Made by a program: the position numbers and the translations under genes
NCBI GenBank assembly: GCA_041398565.1
Contig: JAWKUN010000004.1
Coordinates: 1,178,001-1,242,000 of the forward strand
Direction: 5' to 3'
DNA from: DATGPD01 sp041398565
GTDB taxonomy: Bacteria; Planctomycetota; UBA1135; UBA2386
Length of the DNA stretch: 64,000 nucleotides
The notes under the pieces: model-generated
Databases searched by the model: none
Told to the model about the DNA's origin: nothing
What the model saw: the letters and a program-made list of their open reading frames with translations, nothing else
Shown: piece after piece, positions 36,831-46,844 of the stretch
Numbering within the stretch: the first letter of the stretch is position 1
Layout: the number at the start of each line of letters is the position of its first letter

Positions 36831-38030
36831 TCAGCGGATCGACGTCGGTGCCGGCCGCTTCTCCAACTTCTTGGTCGCCGCCGGCTTCGGCGCGGCGGGC
36901 TTGGCGGCCTCGAACACCTGCTCCTGCCCGCGCCGGTTCACCTTGACCGTGACCTTCTCGCCGGCCGCGATCCCCGACAGCGCGTCGCGCACGTCCAGCG
37001 GCGCCCCGATCGACTTGCCACCCACCTCGAGCAGCACGTCGCCAGCGGCGATGCCGAGCGTCTGCGCCAGCGAGCCCGCGTCCACACCCTCGACGCTCAG
37101 GCCCTGGCCTGGTTGGAGTTCGAGGAACTCGCGGACCGCATCGGGCACCGCCTGGACCAGCACGCCCAGACGCTCGCCGTTGTCGACCACCGCGGCCTCG
37201 CCCATCGGCAGGGGGGCCTGGTCATCGACATCGGGGAGCCGCGGGTCGAGGAGCCGTGGCGCCAGCGACGGAACGCGGAGCATTCCGGGCAGGCGGCCGC
37301 CGAATCCGAACGTGCGCACGCCACTGCCATCCTGCAGGTAGCGCTCGGCGATCTGCGGGTACTTCTCGCGGAACGTCTTCACGTCCGGCGCCTCGTACAC
37401 CTTGGTGTCCTCCTTGCCGCTCGCGTCCTTCTCGGTGACCTCGATGCGCACGCCATCGGGTCCGACCCGCATGTTGAAGGCGTGACCGCTGCCCGGCAGC
37501 CCCATCGCCGTGCCACGCCGCAGGTCCTCCATCTGCTGCTGCAGGCCCTGGAAGAAGTCGTCCTGGAAGAAGCGACCGCGCGGCACGTCGACCCCGAAGT
37601 CGCGCTCGAGGTGCTCGAACATGTCTCCGAACAGGTGCTCGAGGTCGGGGTCATTGCCGAACGGCGCCCACCCCTGGACGCGCGTGCCGGGCGCGACCGG
37701 CGCGCCTGGCGCCGCTGGGCCGGCATCACGCCGCTGCAAGCGGCCGTCGGTGCCGGACTCGATCTCGCGGACCAAGCGGCGGGCACGCCACTGGACCTCG
37801 GCGTCGGAGTCGTCCCCGGCCGCCTTGCGCAAGGCCTCCAGCGCGTCCTTGCCATGCCCGCGCAGGCTCGATTCGGCCGCCCGACGCGCCTGGTAGTCGC
37901 GGGCGCCGAGCTGCTGGATGAGGTCGGGAACGGTGGGCTCCTTCGTCGGCGTCTCTTCCTGAGCGGGCACCAGCCGCGTGGCCAGGGCGAAGGCTCCGAT
38001 GGTGACAAGGCTTCGAATCGTCGTGTTCAT
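36831..38030 (-). CDS. Secreted PDZ-domain protein
   Basis: 399 residues. Signal peptide MNTTIRSLVTIGAFALATRLVPAQ with cleavage after P-A-Q. An Ala/Arg-rich helical segment (about 25-75) resembles HEAT-type repeats. A long low-complexity middle with Phe/Asp-rich stretches (FFQDDFFQGLQQQM) follows. One C-terminal PDZ domain (about 285-375) has LSVEGVDAGSLAQTLGIAAGDVLLEVGGKSI. There is no serine-protease domain, so it is not DegP. PDZ domains bind protein C-termini; here it may be a periplasmic adaptor or sensor. It lies downstream of the second sigma/anti-sigma pair, 72 bp away, and may be in its regulon. Confidence 0.84.
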   Translation of the reverse strand: MNTTIRSLVTIGAFALATRLVPAQEETPTKEPTVPDLIQQLGARDYQARRAAESSLRGHGKDALEALRKAAGDDSDAEVQWRARRLVREIESGTDGRLQRRDAGPAAPGAPVAPGTRVQGWAPFGNDPDLEHLFGDMFEHLERDFGVDVPRGRFFQDDFFQGLQQQMEDLRRGTAMGLPGSGHAFNMRVGPDGVRIEVTEKDASGKEDTKVYEAPDVKTFREKYPQIAERYLQDGSGVRTFGFGGRLPGMLRVPSLAPRLLDPRLPDVDDQAPLPMGEAAVVDNGERLGVLVQAVPDAVREFLELQPGQGLSVEGVDAGSLAQTLGIAAGDVLLEVGGKSIGAPLDVRDALSGIAAGEKVTVKVNRRGQEQVFEAAKPAAPKPAATKKLEKRPAPTSIR

Positions 38031-38102
38031 GGCGTCTGTCCTCTCGCCGCTCAACGAACGAGGCCGCGGACGCCTCCCGGTCGACGTGGGTCGGCCGATT
38101 GG

Positions 38103-38720
38103 TCAGCGGATCGACGGACTGCCCGCCGGAAACTCGGCGCCCACCTCCCGCCCGAGCAGTTGCTGCCCGCGCAGGCCTTGGCGGCTGGGGGTGAAACCGA
38201 CCGGCAGCAGCCACGACGGCTGCGGCGAGGTGACGCGGACCGCCGGCAGCATGAGCGGATCACGACGCAACAGGGCCTCGCCAGGCGCATTCGTCCGCCG
38301 TGCCAGCCAGTGGCCCAGCACCGCGCACAGGAGGCACGCGGCGGCCACCACCCACCCACGGCCGCCGACGCGGATCCGTCGGCGCCCGGCTGCAGGCAGG
38401 TCCGCGACGGCCGCGAGCGTGTCCGCCTCCAGGTCGTCGAAGAACGCATCGCCCGGTGCCGGTTGGTCTGCCAGGCCGACCAGGGCGCGGTTGGCTCGCG
38501 TGAACGCCCCGAACGCCACACGGCACGCCACACACCTGCGCAAGTGCGTCAGGACCTCGGGCGATGCCTCCCCGGTGGCCGCCAGCTCGGGCAGGCCGCG
38601 GTGGACAGCGCCGCAGGCACGACGCCGCGACGAGCTCTCACGGAAGGCGGCATCGCCGGCCTCCTGGCTCGACGTCGGCGGCCGCCCGTGCGACCGCGAG
38701 CCCTTCCGCCTCAGGACCAC
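38103..38720 (-). CDS. Membrane anti-sigma factor with zinc-finger motif
   Basis: 205 residues from a GTG that overlaps the sigma gene stop by 10 bp and has AGGAG upstream, so translation is coupled. H59-x3-C63-x2-C66 is the anti-sigma zinc-finger signature. One membrane span lies at about 122-140 (GWVVAAACLLCAVLGHWLA), with a short outer tail. The cytoplasmic N-terminal part should hold the ECF sigma factor until a signal releases it. The extracytoplasmic part has no recognisable sensing domain. The function is inferred from motif and coupling. Confidence 0.82.
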   Translation of the reverse strand: MVLRRKGSRSHGRPPTSSQEAGDAAFRESSSRRRACGAVHRGLPELAATGEASPEVLTHLRRCVACRVAFGAFTRANRALVGLADQPAPGDAFFDDLEADTLAAVADLPAAGRRRIRVGGRGWVVAAACLLCAVLGHWLARRTNAPGEALLRRDPLMLPAVRVTSPQPSWLLPVGFTPSRQGLRGQQLLGREVGAEFPAGSPSIR

Positions 38721-39415
38721 GCGCGCGTTCTCCTTTCCCACAGGTCCTTGAACAGGCAGCGGCCGCGGTGCAGGCGCCAACGCACGGTGGCGTGGGTCAC
38801 CTTCAGGATGGGGGCGATCTCGCGGCAGCTGAGGCCGTGGATGTCACGCAGCACCAGGACTGCCCGGAACTTGGCGTCCAGGCCCTCCAGCACCTTCCAC
38901 ACCATCGCCGTGCGCTCGGCACCCTCGACCGGACCGTTCTCTTCGGCGGGGGCCGCGACCGAGTAGGCCAGCTCGTCGAGCGGCGCCGCCCGCAGGCTGC
39001 GCCCCTTGCGCAGGCGGTCGATCGCGAGGTTGGCGACGATTCGGTAGAACCACGTGTAGAAGTTGCGGCCGAAGTCGAACGACACGAGCGAGCGATGCAG
39101 CCGCAGGAAAGCCTCCTGCGCCACGTCGCGCGCATCCTCCATGTCGCCGACGAAGTGGTAGGCGACGAAGAAGGCCCGTCGCTGGTAGCGCCGCACCAGC
39201 GACGCGAAGGCATCCGCTTCACCGGCGAGGCTGCGGCGCACCAGGTCGGCATCGATCCGGGCATCGTCAACCAGGCCAGTGCCGCCCTCGATCGGCTCCG
39301 GGCGCCGGCGCGAGCGGGCGAAGGAAGGCGACGGCACCGGGGCGGACTTCGACACGTTGGACCAGGTCGAGCGCGGCATGATTCTAGGAGCCTCGGTGGC
39401 CGTCGGTCTCGACAT
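38711..39415 (-). CDS. ECF-family RNA polymerase sigma factor
   Basis: 234 residues, starting at an ATG with a strong AGGAGG about 8 bp upstream. Region 2 contains ASLVRRYQRRAFFVAYHFVGDMEDARDVAQEAFLRL and WFYRIVANLAIDRLRK. Region 4 contains the helix-turn-helix GLSCREIAPILKVTHATVRWRLHRGR. An N-terminal extension of about 55 residues precedes region 2 and is not conserved in ECF factors; a later start is possible. It forms a pair with the overlapping anti-sigma gene and is probably autoregulated. Its targets may include the adjacent PDZ protein gene. Confidence 0.88.
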   Translation of the reverse strand: MSRPTATEAPRIMPRSTWSNVSKSAPVPSPSFARSRRRPEPIEGGTGLVDDARIDADLVRRSLAGEADAFASLVRRYQRRAFFVAYHFVGDMEDARDVAQEAFLRLHRSLVSFDFGRNFYTWFYRIVANLAIDRLRKGRSLRAAPLDELAYSVAAPAEENGPVEGAERTAMVWKVLEGLDAKFRAVLVLRDIHGLSCREIAPILKVTHATVRWRLHRGRCLFKDLWERRTRAWS

Positions 39416-39479
39416 CCTGTCGCCTCCTACGGGCGGCGGCACGACCGTGCGAGGGCAGACGACGCAATCGGCGCACGGA

Positions 39480-40466
39480 TCAGAGGCCGAGGGGAGTTCC
39501 CATGCGCCGGAACTTCTCGTAGCGCGCCGCCAGCAGCTCGTCAGTGGGGATGGCCGACAGTTCGCCGATCCAGGCCAGGATCCGGTCGCGCACTGCCATC
39601 ACCGTCGCGCCAGGGTCGCGGTGCGCTCCACCGAGCGGCTCTTCGATCACGGCATCGACCAGGCCGAGACGGAGCAGGTCGCGGCTGGTGAGCTTCAGTG
39701 CCTCGGCCGCGTCGGGCGTCTTGTCGCCGCTCTTCCACAGGATCGCAGCGCAGCCCTCGGGCGAGATGACCGAGTAGTAGGCGTGCTCGAGCATGGCCAC
39801 GCGGTCGCCGACGCCGATTCCGAGGGCCCCGCCCGACCCGCCTTCGCCGATGACGATGACGATGATCGGTACGCGCAAGCCGAACATCTCGAGGATGTTG
39901 CGCGCGATCGCACCAGCCTGGCCACGCTCTTCGGCGCCGATCCCCGGGTAGGCGCCCGGCGTGTTGACGAAGGTGACGATCGGCAGCCGCATCTTCTCGG
40001 CCAGCTTCATCTTCGCCAGCGCCTTCCGGTAGCCCTCGGGGTGCGCGCAGCCGAAGTTGCAGGCCAAGCGGTCCTTGACGGTCTTGCCCTTGCGGTGCCC
40101 GATCAGCATGAAGTTGGTGCCGCGCATCGACGCCAGGCCGCAGACGATGGCACGATCCTCGCCGAACACCCGGTCGCCGTGCAGCTCGACGAAGTCGTCG
40201 AGCATGAGCTGGGCGTAGTCGGAGGACAGGGGCCGCTCCGCGTGGCGCGCCACGTTCACCCGCTCCCACGCCGACAACTGGGCGTAGACTTCGGCCGTTT
40301 GGGTGCGAAGGCGCTCCTCGAGGGCCACGACCTCGCCGCTGACGTCGAGGTGCGTGGTGGCAGCCAGGCCCTTCAGCTCCTGGATCTTCTGCTGCATCTC
40401 CAGGAGCGGCCGCTCGAAAGCGAGGCCGTCGGACAGGATGGAGGACTTGGAGTTCGTTTCCGCCAC
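39480..40466 (-). CDS. accA: Acetyl-CoA carboxylase carboxyltransferase subunit alpha
   Basis: 328 residues from a GTG. The alpha-subunit pattern is complete: LEERLRTQTAEVYAQLSAWERVNVARH, GDRVFGEDRAIV, a crotonase-type oxyanion region with NFGCAHPEGYRKALAKM, GEGGSGGALGIGVGD and a PEGCAAILWKS block. With AccD it transfers carboxyl from biotin to acetyl-CoA, the first step of fatty acid synthesis. accD is not in the window. The gene is divergent from the dynamin-like GTPase. Confidence 0.96.
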   Translation of the reverse strand: MAETNSKSSILSDGLAFERPLLEMQQKIQELKGLAATTHLDVSGEVVALEERLRTQTAEVYAQLSAWERVNVARHAERPLSSDYAQLMLDDFVELHGDRVFGEDRAIVCGLASMRGTNFMLIGHRKGKTVKDRLACNFGCAHPEGYRKALAKMKLAEKMRLPIVTFVNTPGAYPGIGAEERGQAGAIARNILEMFGLRVPIIVIVIGEGGSGGALGIGVGDRVAMLEHAYYSVISPEGCAAILWKSGDKTPDAAEALKLTSRDLLRLGLVDAVIEEPLGGAHRDPGATVMAVRDRILAWIGELSAIPTDELLAARYEKFRRMGTPLGL

Positions 40467-40628
40467 GAGGTTGACCGGGGTAGAAGGCGCAAGGGTACGG
40501 ATCCGCGCCCGCACGGCAAGATGCGCCCCGGGATCGCGGCCAGGTCGAGGCAGCGGTGGCGCACCGGGCTCCGCCGGGCCACCCGGCCGTGGCAGCGGCC
40601 GGGCGGGGCCGCGACTTGAAATTCTCGG

Positions 40629-40657
40629 TTGGCCTGCGCGCCCAAGACCCGTAGACA
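40629..40657 (+). promoter_or_regulatory. Candidate promoter for the dynamin-like GTPase
   Basis: TTGGCC, 17 bp spacer and TAGACA, about 58 bp upstream of the start codon. The remaining roughly 160 bp of the accA-GTPase interval are GC-rich with no gene. Confidence 0.35.
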
Positions 40658-40715
40658 AGGCGGGCAAGCGCAGGGTTGCGGGCGATTCCGATCCGCCGGC
40701 GCAGGACCGAACCGC

Positions 40716-42804
40716 ATGCATGCCAAGCTCCTGAGCGAGTTTTGCCGCCAGTTCGAGGGTGCTGTCCGCCCTGTCCTCCAGCCGCTCGGCAACGCGATCG
40801 AAGCGGTCGAAAAGGCACCGGACAAGAGTGCGGAGGATCTGCTCACGCCCTTGCGCGAGATACAGCACCACCTCGCTGCGCTCCTCGACAAGGTCAGGGA
40901 GCAACAAGCCTACGTGCTCATCTTCGGCCCGCTGAAGAGCGGCAAGTCGACCCTGATGAACGCGCTGGCCGCCGCCTACGTCAGCGAGGTCAGCTGCCTG
41001 CCCGCATACCCCTGCCTCGTGTTCGTGCGGCACGGCGACAAGCGCCGCTACCAGCTGACCCGGTTCGACGGCACGCAAGAGCCGTTCGAGGACAACGCGA
41101 CCGTCGGCACCGCCATCCAGGAGGCACACCTTCGCCTGGCCGACCACCTGCGCGCCGCCGAAGCGGAGGGGCGGACCTTCGAGCCGACCACCCACTTCCC
41201 GCAAGCCGTCCGCCGCATCGACGTGCAGCTCCCGGCGCGCAACCTGGCAACCTCGGGCGCGGTGCTCGTGGACACGCCCGGCCTCTACAGCCGCATGCGC
41301 TTCGGCTACAGCCAGATGACGCGCGACTTCCGCAACACCGCCGCATGCGCGGTGTTCGTGGTGAAGAGCGACAACCTGTTCCTCGAGCAGGTGTTCGAAG
41401 AGTTCAACGAGCTCCTCGACCTGTTCAGCCGCATCTTCCTCATCGTCAACGTCGACTCGACCAAGCGCGACCTGCGGCCCGACGGCGACCTCGCGCCGAG
41501 CCTCGAGCAGACCAAGCCGGAGCAGATCGTCGCTGCCTTCGAGCAACTGGCGATGACCGCATCGCTCAAGCGCGCGCACGACGAGGGCCGCCTGCGCATC
41601 TACCCCGTCGACCTGATGCGCGCCGCCAGCGTGCGCATGCGGCACGACCTCCCCGCCGACCAACCCGCCGACTTCGCCGCCTTCGACCGCGACCTCACCG
41701 AGTTCCTGTCGAGCCCCGACTACCTGTCGGCGTTCTTGGGCGACAGCCTGCGCCGGGCGCACGCGCTGGCATCGGTGGCGCTGCAGGTCGCCGACCACCA
41801 CACGGTCACCGAACTCGAACGACGCCGTACTTTCCTCGAGCAGGAGCGCAGCGCCGCACAGGCACAGATCGCCTGCATCGACCGCGTGCTCGCCCATCCC
41901 GTGGGAACGCGCATTCAGCAACTTCGAGGCGCGCGTGCGCGGCGACGTGCAAAACCGCGCCCACGAGATCGGCGTCAAGACCGTGCGCCTGATGGAGGCC
42001 GGCCTCGACCAGTGGTTCTTGTCGGGCGCCAGTGTGCGTACCCTCCTCGAGCAGGAGTGGCGCCCGCAGCTGAAGCTGTTCCGCGACCAGATCGAAGCCG
42101 AGGCCAAGGAGTCGCTCGAGCGCAGCCTGCAGGAGCGCGACGGTGGTCTCGACAGCGATCAAGCTCCGCAGGCCGACTTGCGCCAACTCGGCGCGGACGT
42201 GAGCGCCATCCGGCGCCGCGCGGCCGAAGAGGTCCTGGCGACACCGTTGCCGCCGGTCCCGAAGGTCAAGGTCGACATCGACGCGATCCCGATCAAGCGC
42301 GGCATGGGCGACTGGGCGATGCTGCTCGATCGGCCAGTGCGCGAAAGCCTGTTCGGCGGCGAAGGCGGGCTCGACCAGAAGATCACCGCGAAGCAGAAAG
42401 CCGCGCGTCTGGGGGAACCCGGCAAGCGCTACCTGCGCGACCACCTGCAGGCGGTGCACGACGCCTTCTGCCGCGATGCTGCCCAGCAGGTGATCGAGCG
42501 CATGGCGCGCCAGGTGGCGACCAGCACCACGACCGAGCTGCGTGCCCGCGTCTCCGAGCGGCGCCAGCAGCTGGAGACGCGCCAGCGCGACCTGGAGCGC
42601 CAGTGGAACCTGTGCGTGCAGGTGCTGACCCCGTTGCGCAAGATGGGCCAGGTCGTCGACGAGGCGCGCTCCGCGGTGCGCACCCTCGCTGCCCAACACA
42701 ACGTCGATGCACAGGGCGCGGTCGAGGACACCATCGTCCTACCCCGCCCGTCCAGCGCCCCCGAGCTGACCATGCCGGCCCGCAGCCGGTCGCGACGCCG
42801 CTGA
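40716..42804 (+). pseudogene. Dynamin-like GTPase, reading frame broken by one apparent frameshift
   Basis: About 695 residues once corrected. The N-terminal part has a GTPase domain with G1 GPLKSGKSTLMNA, G3 VDTPGLYS and a TKRD G4-like motif. Helical arms and repeated AEAEAKESLERS/RQRDLERQWNL coiled-coil segments follow, as in bacterial dynamin-like proteins. The frame switches near 41892-41912: the sequence reads LAHPVGTR in one frame but IPWERAFSNFEARV in the next, which fits one extra C in a CCC run. The total length is one base over a multiple of three. Either an assembly error or a true break is possible; because the next gene shows similar problems, I favour error. It is likely a membrane-remodelling GTPase. 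Confidence 0.72.
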
Positions 42805-42857
42805 ACGCAACCGCGGTCGCGCTTGCGACGCTCGCCCGGTTCCGCCATCGTGCACGC

Positions 42858-45761
42858 ATGCGAGCGTGGCGCGTCGAGGTCTTTCCGCGTGCTGGTCTTC
42901 CCGATCCGAAAGGCACGGCCGCGGCCGCCGCTCTGCGCAGCGCCGGCCTGCCGGTCGCGCAGGTCGCGCATCGCCGCGGCTTCCTGCTCGGCGATGGGCT
43001 CACCGCCCCGCAGGTCGAGCGTTTCGCCCGCGAGGTCCTGGCCGACCCCATCGCCGAGACCTTCGAGGTGTTCACGCCCGACGCCACCACCGTTCGTGGC
43101 GGGCGCTGTGTTTCCGTGCAGCCGTTGCCCGGAGTCACCGACCCGGTCGCCCAGTCTGCACAAGACGTTGCGCGACAGCGGCCTGCCCGACGTGGCCACC
43201 GGCACCTACGTGGTCTACGTAGTGCCGGAGACGACGCCTGCGGACGCCGTCGCCCAAGCCGCCGCCAAGAGCCTTGCCAACGCGGTCGTGCAGCGGGTCC
43301 TGGTCGACGACACTCCGCGCGAGCTGCCCGGCCCGGGCGGCGGTGCCGACCTGCGCGTGCAAGACGTCCCGCTGCTGGGTCTCGATGTCGAGGCACTGGC
43401 ACGGCTCAGCAGGGATGGCGGCCTGGCGCTCGATCCGACCGAGATGCAGGCAGTGCAAGCGCACTTCGCGGTTCTCGGTCGCGAGCCGCGCCGCATCGAA
43501 CTCGAGACCATCGCCCAGACCTGGAGCGAGCACTGCAAGCACAAGACCCTGACCGGTCGCATCCGCTACGAAGGCGAGGTCGTCGACAACCTGCTGCGGC
43601 AGACGATCGCGCACGTCACCCACACGCTGCAACGCGACTTCTGCTTGTCGGTGTTCGAAGACAACGCCGGGGTCATCGTCTTCGACGACGAGGACGCGGT
43701 GTGCATCAAGGTCGAGACCCACAACCACCCTTCTGCCATCGAGCCTTTCGGCGGCGCCGGCACCGGCGTCGGTGGCGTCATCCGCGACGTGCTCGGCACG
43801 GGTCTCGCCGCGCGGCCCATCTGCAGCACCGACGTGTTCTGCGTCGGCTCCCCCACCATGCCGAGCGAGGCGGTGCCGAAGGGCTGCCTGCCACCCCTGC
43901 AGGTCCTGCGCGGCGTCGTCGCCGGCGTGCGTGACTACGGCAATCCGATGGGCATCCCCACCGTGAACGGCGCCGTGCACTTCGACGACGACTTCGTCGG
44001 CAACCCCCTGGTCTACGTCGGAACCGTCGGCATCCTGCCGCGCGACCGGATCGGCAAGCGCGCCCGACCGGGCGATGCCATCGTCGCCGTGGGTGGTCGC
44101 ACCGGACGCGACGGCATCCACGGCGCCACGTTCTCGTCGCTGGAGCTGCACACCGACAGCGAGTCGACCAGCAGCGGTGCCGTCCAGATCGGCGACCCCA
44201 TCACCGAACGCAGGGTGATGGACGCGGTGCTGCGCGCGCGACGAGGCGTTGTTCACCGCCATCACCGACTGCGGCGCCGGCGGCTCTCGTCGGCCATCGG
44301 CGAGGTAGCCGAGGCTCCCGGCGTGGTGCACCTCGACGCGCGCCGCTGCAATACGACCGCCCCTGCAGAATCTGGATCAGCGAAGCGCAGACGCATGGTC
44401 CTGGCCGTGCCGCCAAACAACCTGGCCCGCCTGCTGCTGCAGATCTGCGCCGAGGAGGACGTCGAGGCCGTGACGCTGGGCGAGTTCAACCCAGCACCGG
44501 GCGAAGGTTGTCGCTGCAGCACGACGGTGTCGTCCACGGCGACATCGATCTGCACTTCCTGCGCAAGGGTCTGCCCGTGCGCGAGCGCCAGGCCCGATGG
44601 CGGCCGCCCGACTTGCACGACCCCGACGTGCCGGAGCCTCGCGACCTGGGTGCGGTGCTGCTGCAGCTCCTGGCCGACCCCAACATCGCCAGCAAGGAGT
44701 GGATCGTCCGCCAGTACGACCACGAGGTCCAAGCCGCCAGCGCTGGCAAACCGTTGTGCGGAGTGTGCAAGGACGGCCCCGCCGACGCGGCAGTGCTGGC
44801 GCCCAAGCTCGGCTCACGACGCGGCCTGGTGCTGGCTTGCGGGCTGAACCCCCGCTACTCCAAGATCGACCCGGCGGCGATGGCCGAATGCGCGCTGGAC
44901 GAGGCGATGCGCAACCTCGTCGCCGCCGGCGGTGACCCCGAGAACACCGCCGTGCTCGACAACTACTGCTGGGGCAACACGGGCCGTGAGGACCAGCTCG
45001 GCGGCCTGGTGCGTGCCAGCTTCGCGCTCCGGGACCTGGCCCTGGTGCTGCGCACACCCTTCGTCTCCGGCAAGGACTCGCTCAACAACGAGTTCCGCGA
45101 CGGCGAGCGCACCATCGCCATCCCCGGCTGCATCCTGGTGACGGCGCTGTCGGTGATTCCCGACGTCGCCCGCACCCTCACCACCGACCTCAAGCGCGCC
45201 GGCAACCTGCTGGTGTTGGTCGGCAGCACGAAGCGCGAGCTCGGTGGATCGGCCTACTGGAAGGCTCTCGGCCATCTCGGCGCCTCGGTGCCGCGCGTCG
45301 ACGCCGCGCAGGCGAAGAAGAACCTCGACATGGTGGCGCGGGCGATCGCGGCGCGCGCCGTGCGCAGCGCCCACGACCTCAGCGAAGGCGGGCTGCTCGT
45401 CGCCGCCGCCGAGATGGCGATCGGCGGCCGCCTCGGTTTCGAACTCGACCTCGCCGCCGTGCCCACCTCCGGCATGCCGGGAGAGGCGACAGCGGCCGAC
45501 GCCGCGCTCCGTCCGGACGAAGTCGCATTCAGCGAGTCGCAGAGCCGGTTCCTCCTCGAGGTCGAACCCGATCGCCTCGAAGACTTGCGCGTCAACCTGT
45601 TCGAGGTTCCGTGGGCGGTGGTCGGGCGCGTCACCAACGAACGCACCTTGGTGATCCAGAGGCAAGGGCACGACCTCGCGCGCGTCGACCTCGACGCAGC
45701 GGTGGCGGCCTGGAAGCAGCCCCTCGATCTCGATGGCACCCTGACCGAGAGCCGGCGATGA
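42858..45761 (+). pseudogene. purL: Phosphoribosylformylglycinamidine synthase, PurS-PurL type, with several apparent frameshifts
   Basis: About 968 codons. The N-terminus is PurS-like in two parts. The linker SEHCKHKTL and blocks such as KVETHNHPSAIEPFGGAGTGVGG and FVSGKDSLNNEF identify PurL, the ATP-dependent amidation step of purine synthesis. The frame is broken at about 43155, 44236/44284, 44343/44392 and 44500. In the middle the expected DEALFTAITDCGAGG (frame shifted) and PLQYDRPCRIWISEAQ are readable only in alternate frames between pairs of compensating indels, several in CG-repeat runs. The final part, from about 44500, is intact and overlaps purQ as ATGA. This may be assembly error or real decay; the encoded step is essential for de novo purine synthesis. 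Confidence 0.82.
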
Positions 45762-46537
45762 ACACGCCCCACGTGCTGGTCTTGCGAGCCCCGGGCATCA
45801 ACTGCGAGCGTGAGACACTCGATGCGTTCGCGCGCGTCGGCGCTCGTCCGGAGTTCGTGCACGTCAAGCGCCTGCTCGGCGAGCCGGAGCTTCTGACGCG
45901 TGCCGCCATTCTCGTCTTCCCGGGCGGCTTCGCCTACGGCGACGACATCGCCGCTGGCCGCGTGCTGGCCACCGAGCTGCGCGCCCGCCTCGGCGATCGG
46001 CTGCTCGCCTTCGTCGACGGAGGCGGCCTCGTGCTCGGCATCTGCAACGGCTTCCAGGCGCTGGTGCGCCTCGGCCTCCTGCCGCGCATGAGCGGCGAGC
46101 TGCGCCAGGAAGTGACGTTGACCTACAACCTGAGCAACCACTACGAATGCCGCTGGGTCACGCTGCGCAGCTGCCAGAGCCGCTGTGTCTTCGTGCCCGA
46201 CGGGTGGACCATGCGCTGCCCGGCGGCGCACGGCGAAGGCTTGCTGCTCACGAGCGACGCCCAACAGCGCTCGATGCTGGCGCACGAGGGCTACGTCGTC
46301 TTCCGCTACGTCGACGGCCAAGGCCACGCCACCGAGGCATACCCCGCCAACCCCAACGGCAGCCCCGACGGCATCGCCGGACTCACCGACCTCTCCGGCC
46401 GCGTGCTGGGTCTGATGCCGCACCCCGACCGCGCCTACCTGCCGCACCACATGCCCGACTGGCAGCGGCACGGCCTGGCTCCGGCCGGTGACGGGCTCGT
46501 CCTGTTCGAGTCGATGGTGAAGGCGGCCAACGTCTGA
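45758..46537 (+). CDS. purQ: Phosphoribosylformylglycinamidine synthase glutaminase subunit
   Basis: 259 residues, with its ATG overlapping the purL stop. It is a class I glutamine amidotransferase with the nucleophile Cys in GLVLGICNGFQAL and the His in LMPHPDRA. FPGGFAYGDDIAAGR is the conserved PurQ loop. It supplies ammonia to PurL. Family members often run 225-260 residues, so the length is normal. The ATGA coupling is expected to keep PurL:PurQ in balance. The 307 bp that follow hold hairpins and element R2 copy B. Confidence 0.95.
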   Translation: MNTPHVLVLRAPGINCERETLDAFARVGARPEFVHVKRLLGEPELLTRAAILVFPGGFAYGDDIAAGRVLATELRARLGDRLLAFVDGGGLVLGICNGFQALVRLGLLPRMSGELRQEVTLTYNLSNHYECRWVTLRSCQSRCVFVPDGWTMRCPAAHGEGLLLTSDAQQRSMLAHEGYVVFRYVDGQGHATEAYPANPNGSPDGIAGLTDLSGRVLGLMPHPDRAYLPHHMPDWQRHGLAPAGDGLVLFESMVKAANV

Positions 46538-46574
46538 GACGGCGCTGGCGCCTCACGGCCCCTCAAGGCCTGAG

Positions 46575-46661
46575 AGAATCCTCTCGAAGGCTGCGCGGCC
46601 GCGTAGGCGGCCGCCAATCGGGATTCTGAGAGGCCGTATCCTGATTGTCTTCTCGGCCTCT
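46575..46661 (+). terminator. Nested and adjacent inverted repeats after purQ
   Basis: AGAATCC (46575-46581) pairs with GGATTCT (46621-46627), enclosing GCGGCCGC-gtag-GCGGCCGC. AGAGGCCG (46629-46636) pairs perfectly with CGGCCTCT (46654-46661). This is likely a terminator or attenuator region after purQ; no U-tract follows. Confidence 0.5.
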
Positions 46662-46669
46662 GAGCGCTG

Positions 46670-46844
46670 CCGGCGGCCGCAACCCAAAGGGTTGATGTCG
46701 GCGCAGCGCCGACCAGAGGGGGCCGCCGGCGCTGTTGTTGCTTGGAGCTTCCAGGGCTGCTCGGGCGTGGCCTGGTCAGCTCTGTGGCAACGGAACAACA
46801 CGGCCGAACTCGCGCCCGCCGCGACGATTCGCAGCCCTTGCAGC
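46670..46844 (+). repeat. Dispersed structured element R2, copy B (candidate structured RNA)
   Basis: Matches 7457-7619. It opens with CCGGCGGCC (46670-46678) pairing GGCCGCCGG (46721-46729), enclosing hairpins AACCC/GGGTT and GTCGGC/GCCGAC. Then come GTTGTT (46734-46739)/AACAAC (46794-46799), CAGGGCTG (46752-46759)/CAGCTCTG (46777-46784, one G-U), TCGCG (46810-46814)/CGCGA (46820-46824) and the TTCGCAGC...TTGCAGC tail. It ends exactly at the stop codon of the NtrC-type gene. Confidence 0.6.

Noticed and set aside
46575..46661. A riboswitch in the purQ-downstream hairpins
   Set aside because: They lie after, not before, a coding sequence on the plus strand and show no known aptamer core.
46670..46844. 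Integron attC site or IS end
   Set aside because: No RYYYAAC/GTTRRRY core boxes, integrase or target-site duplication is visible.
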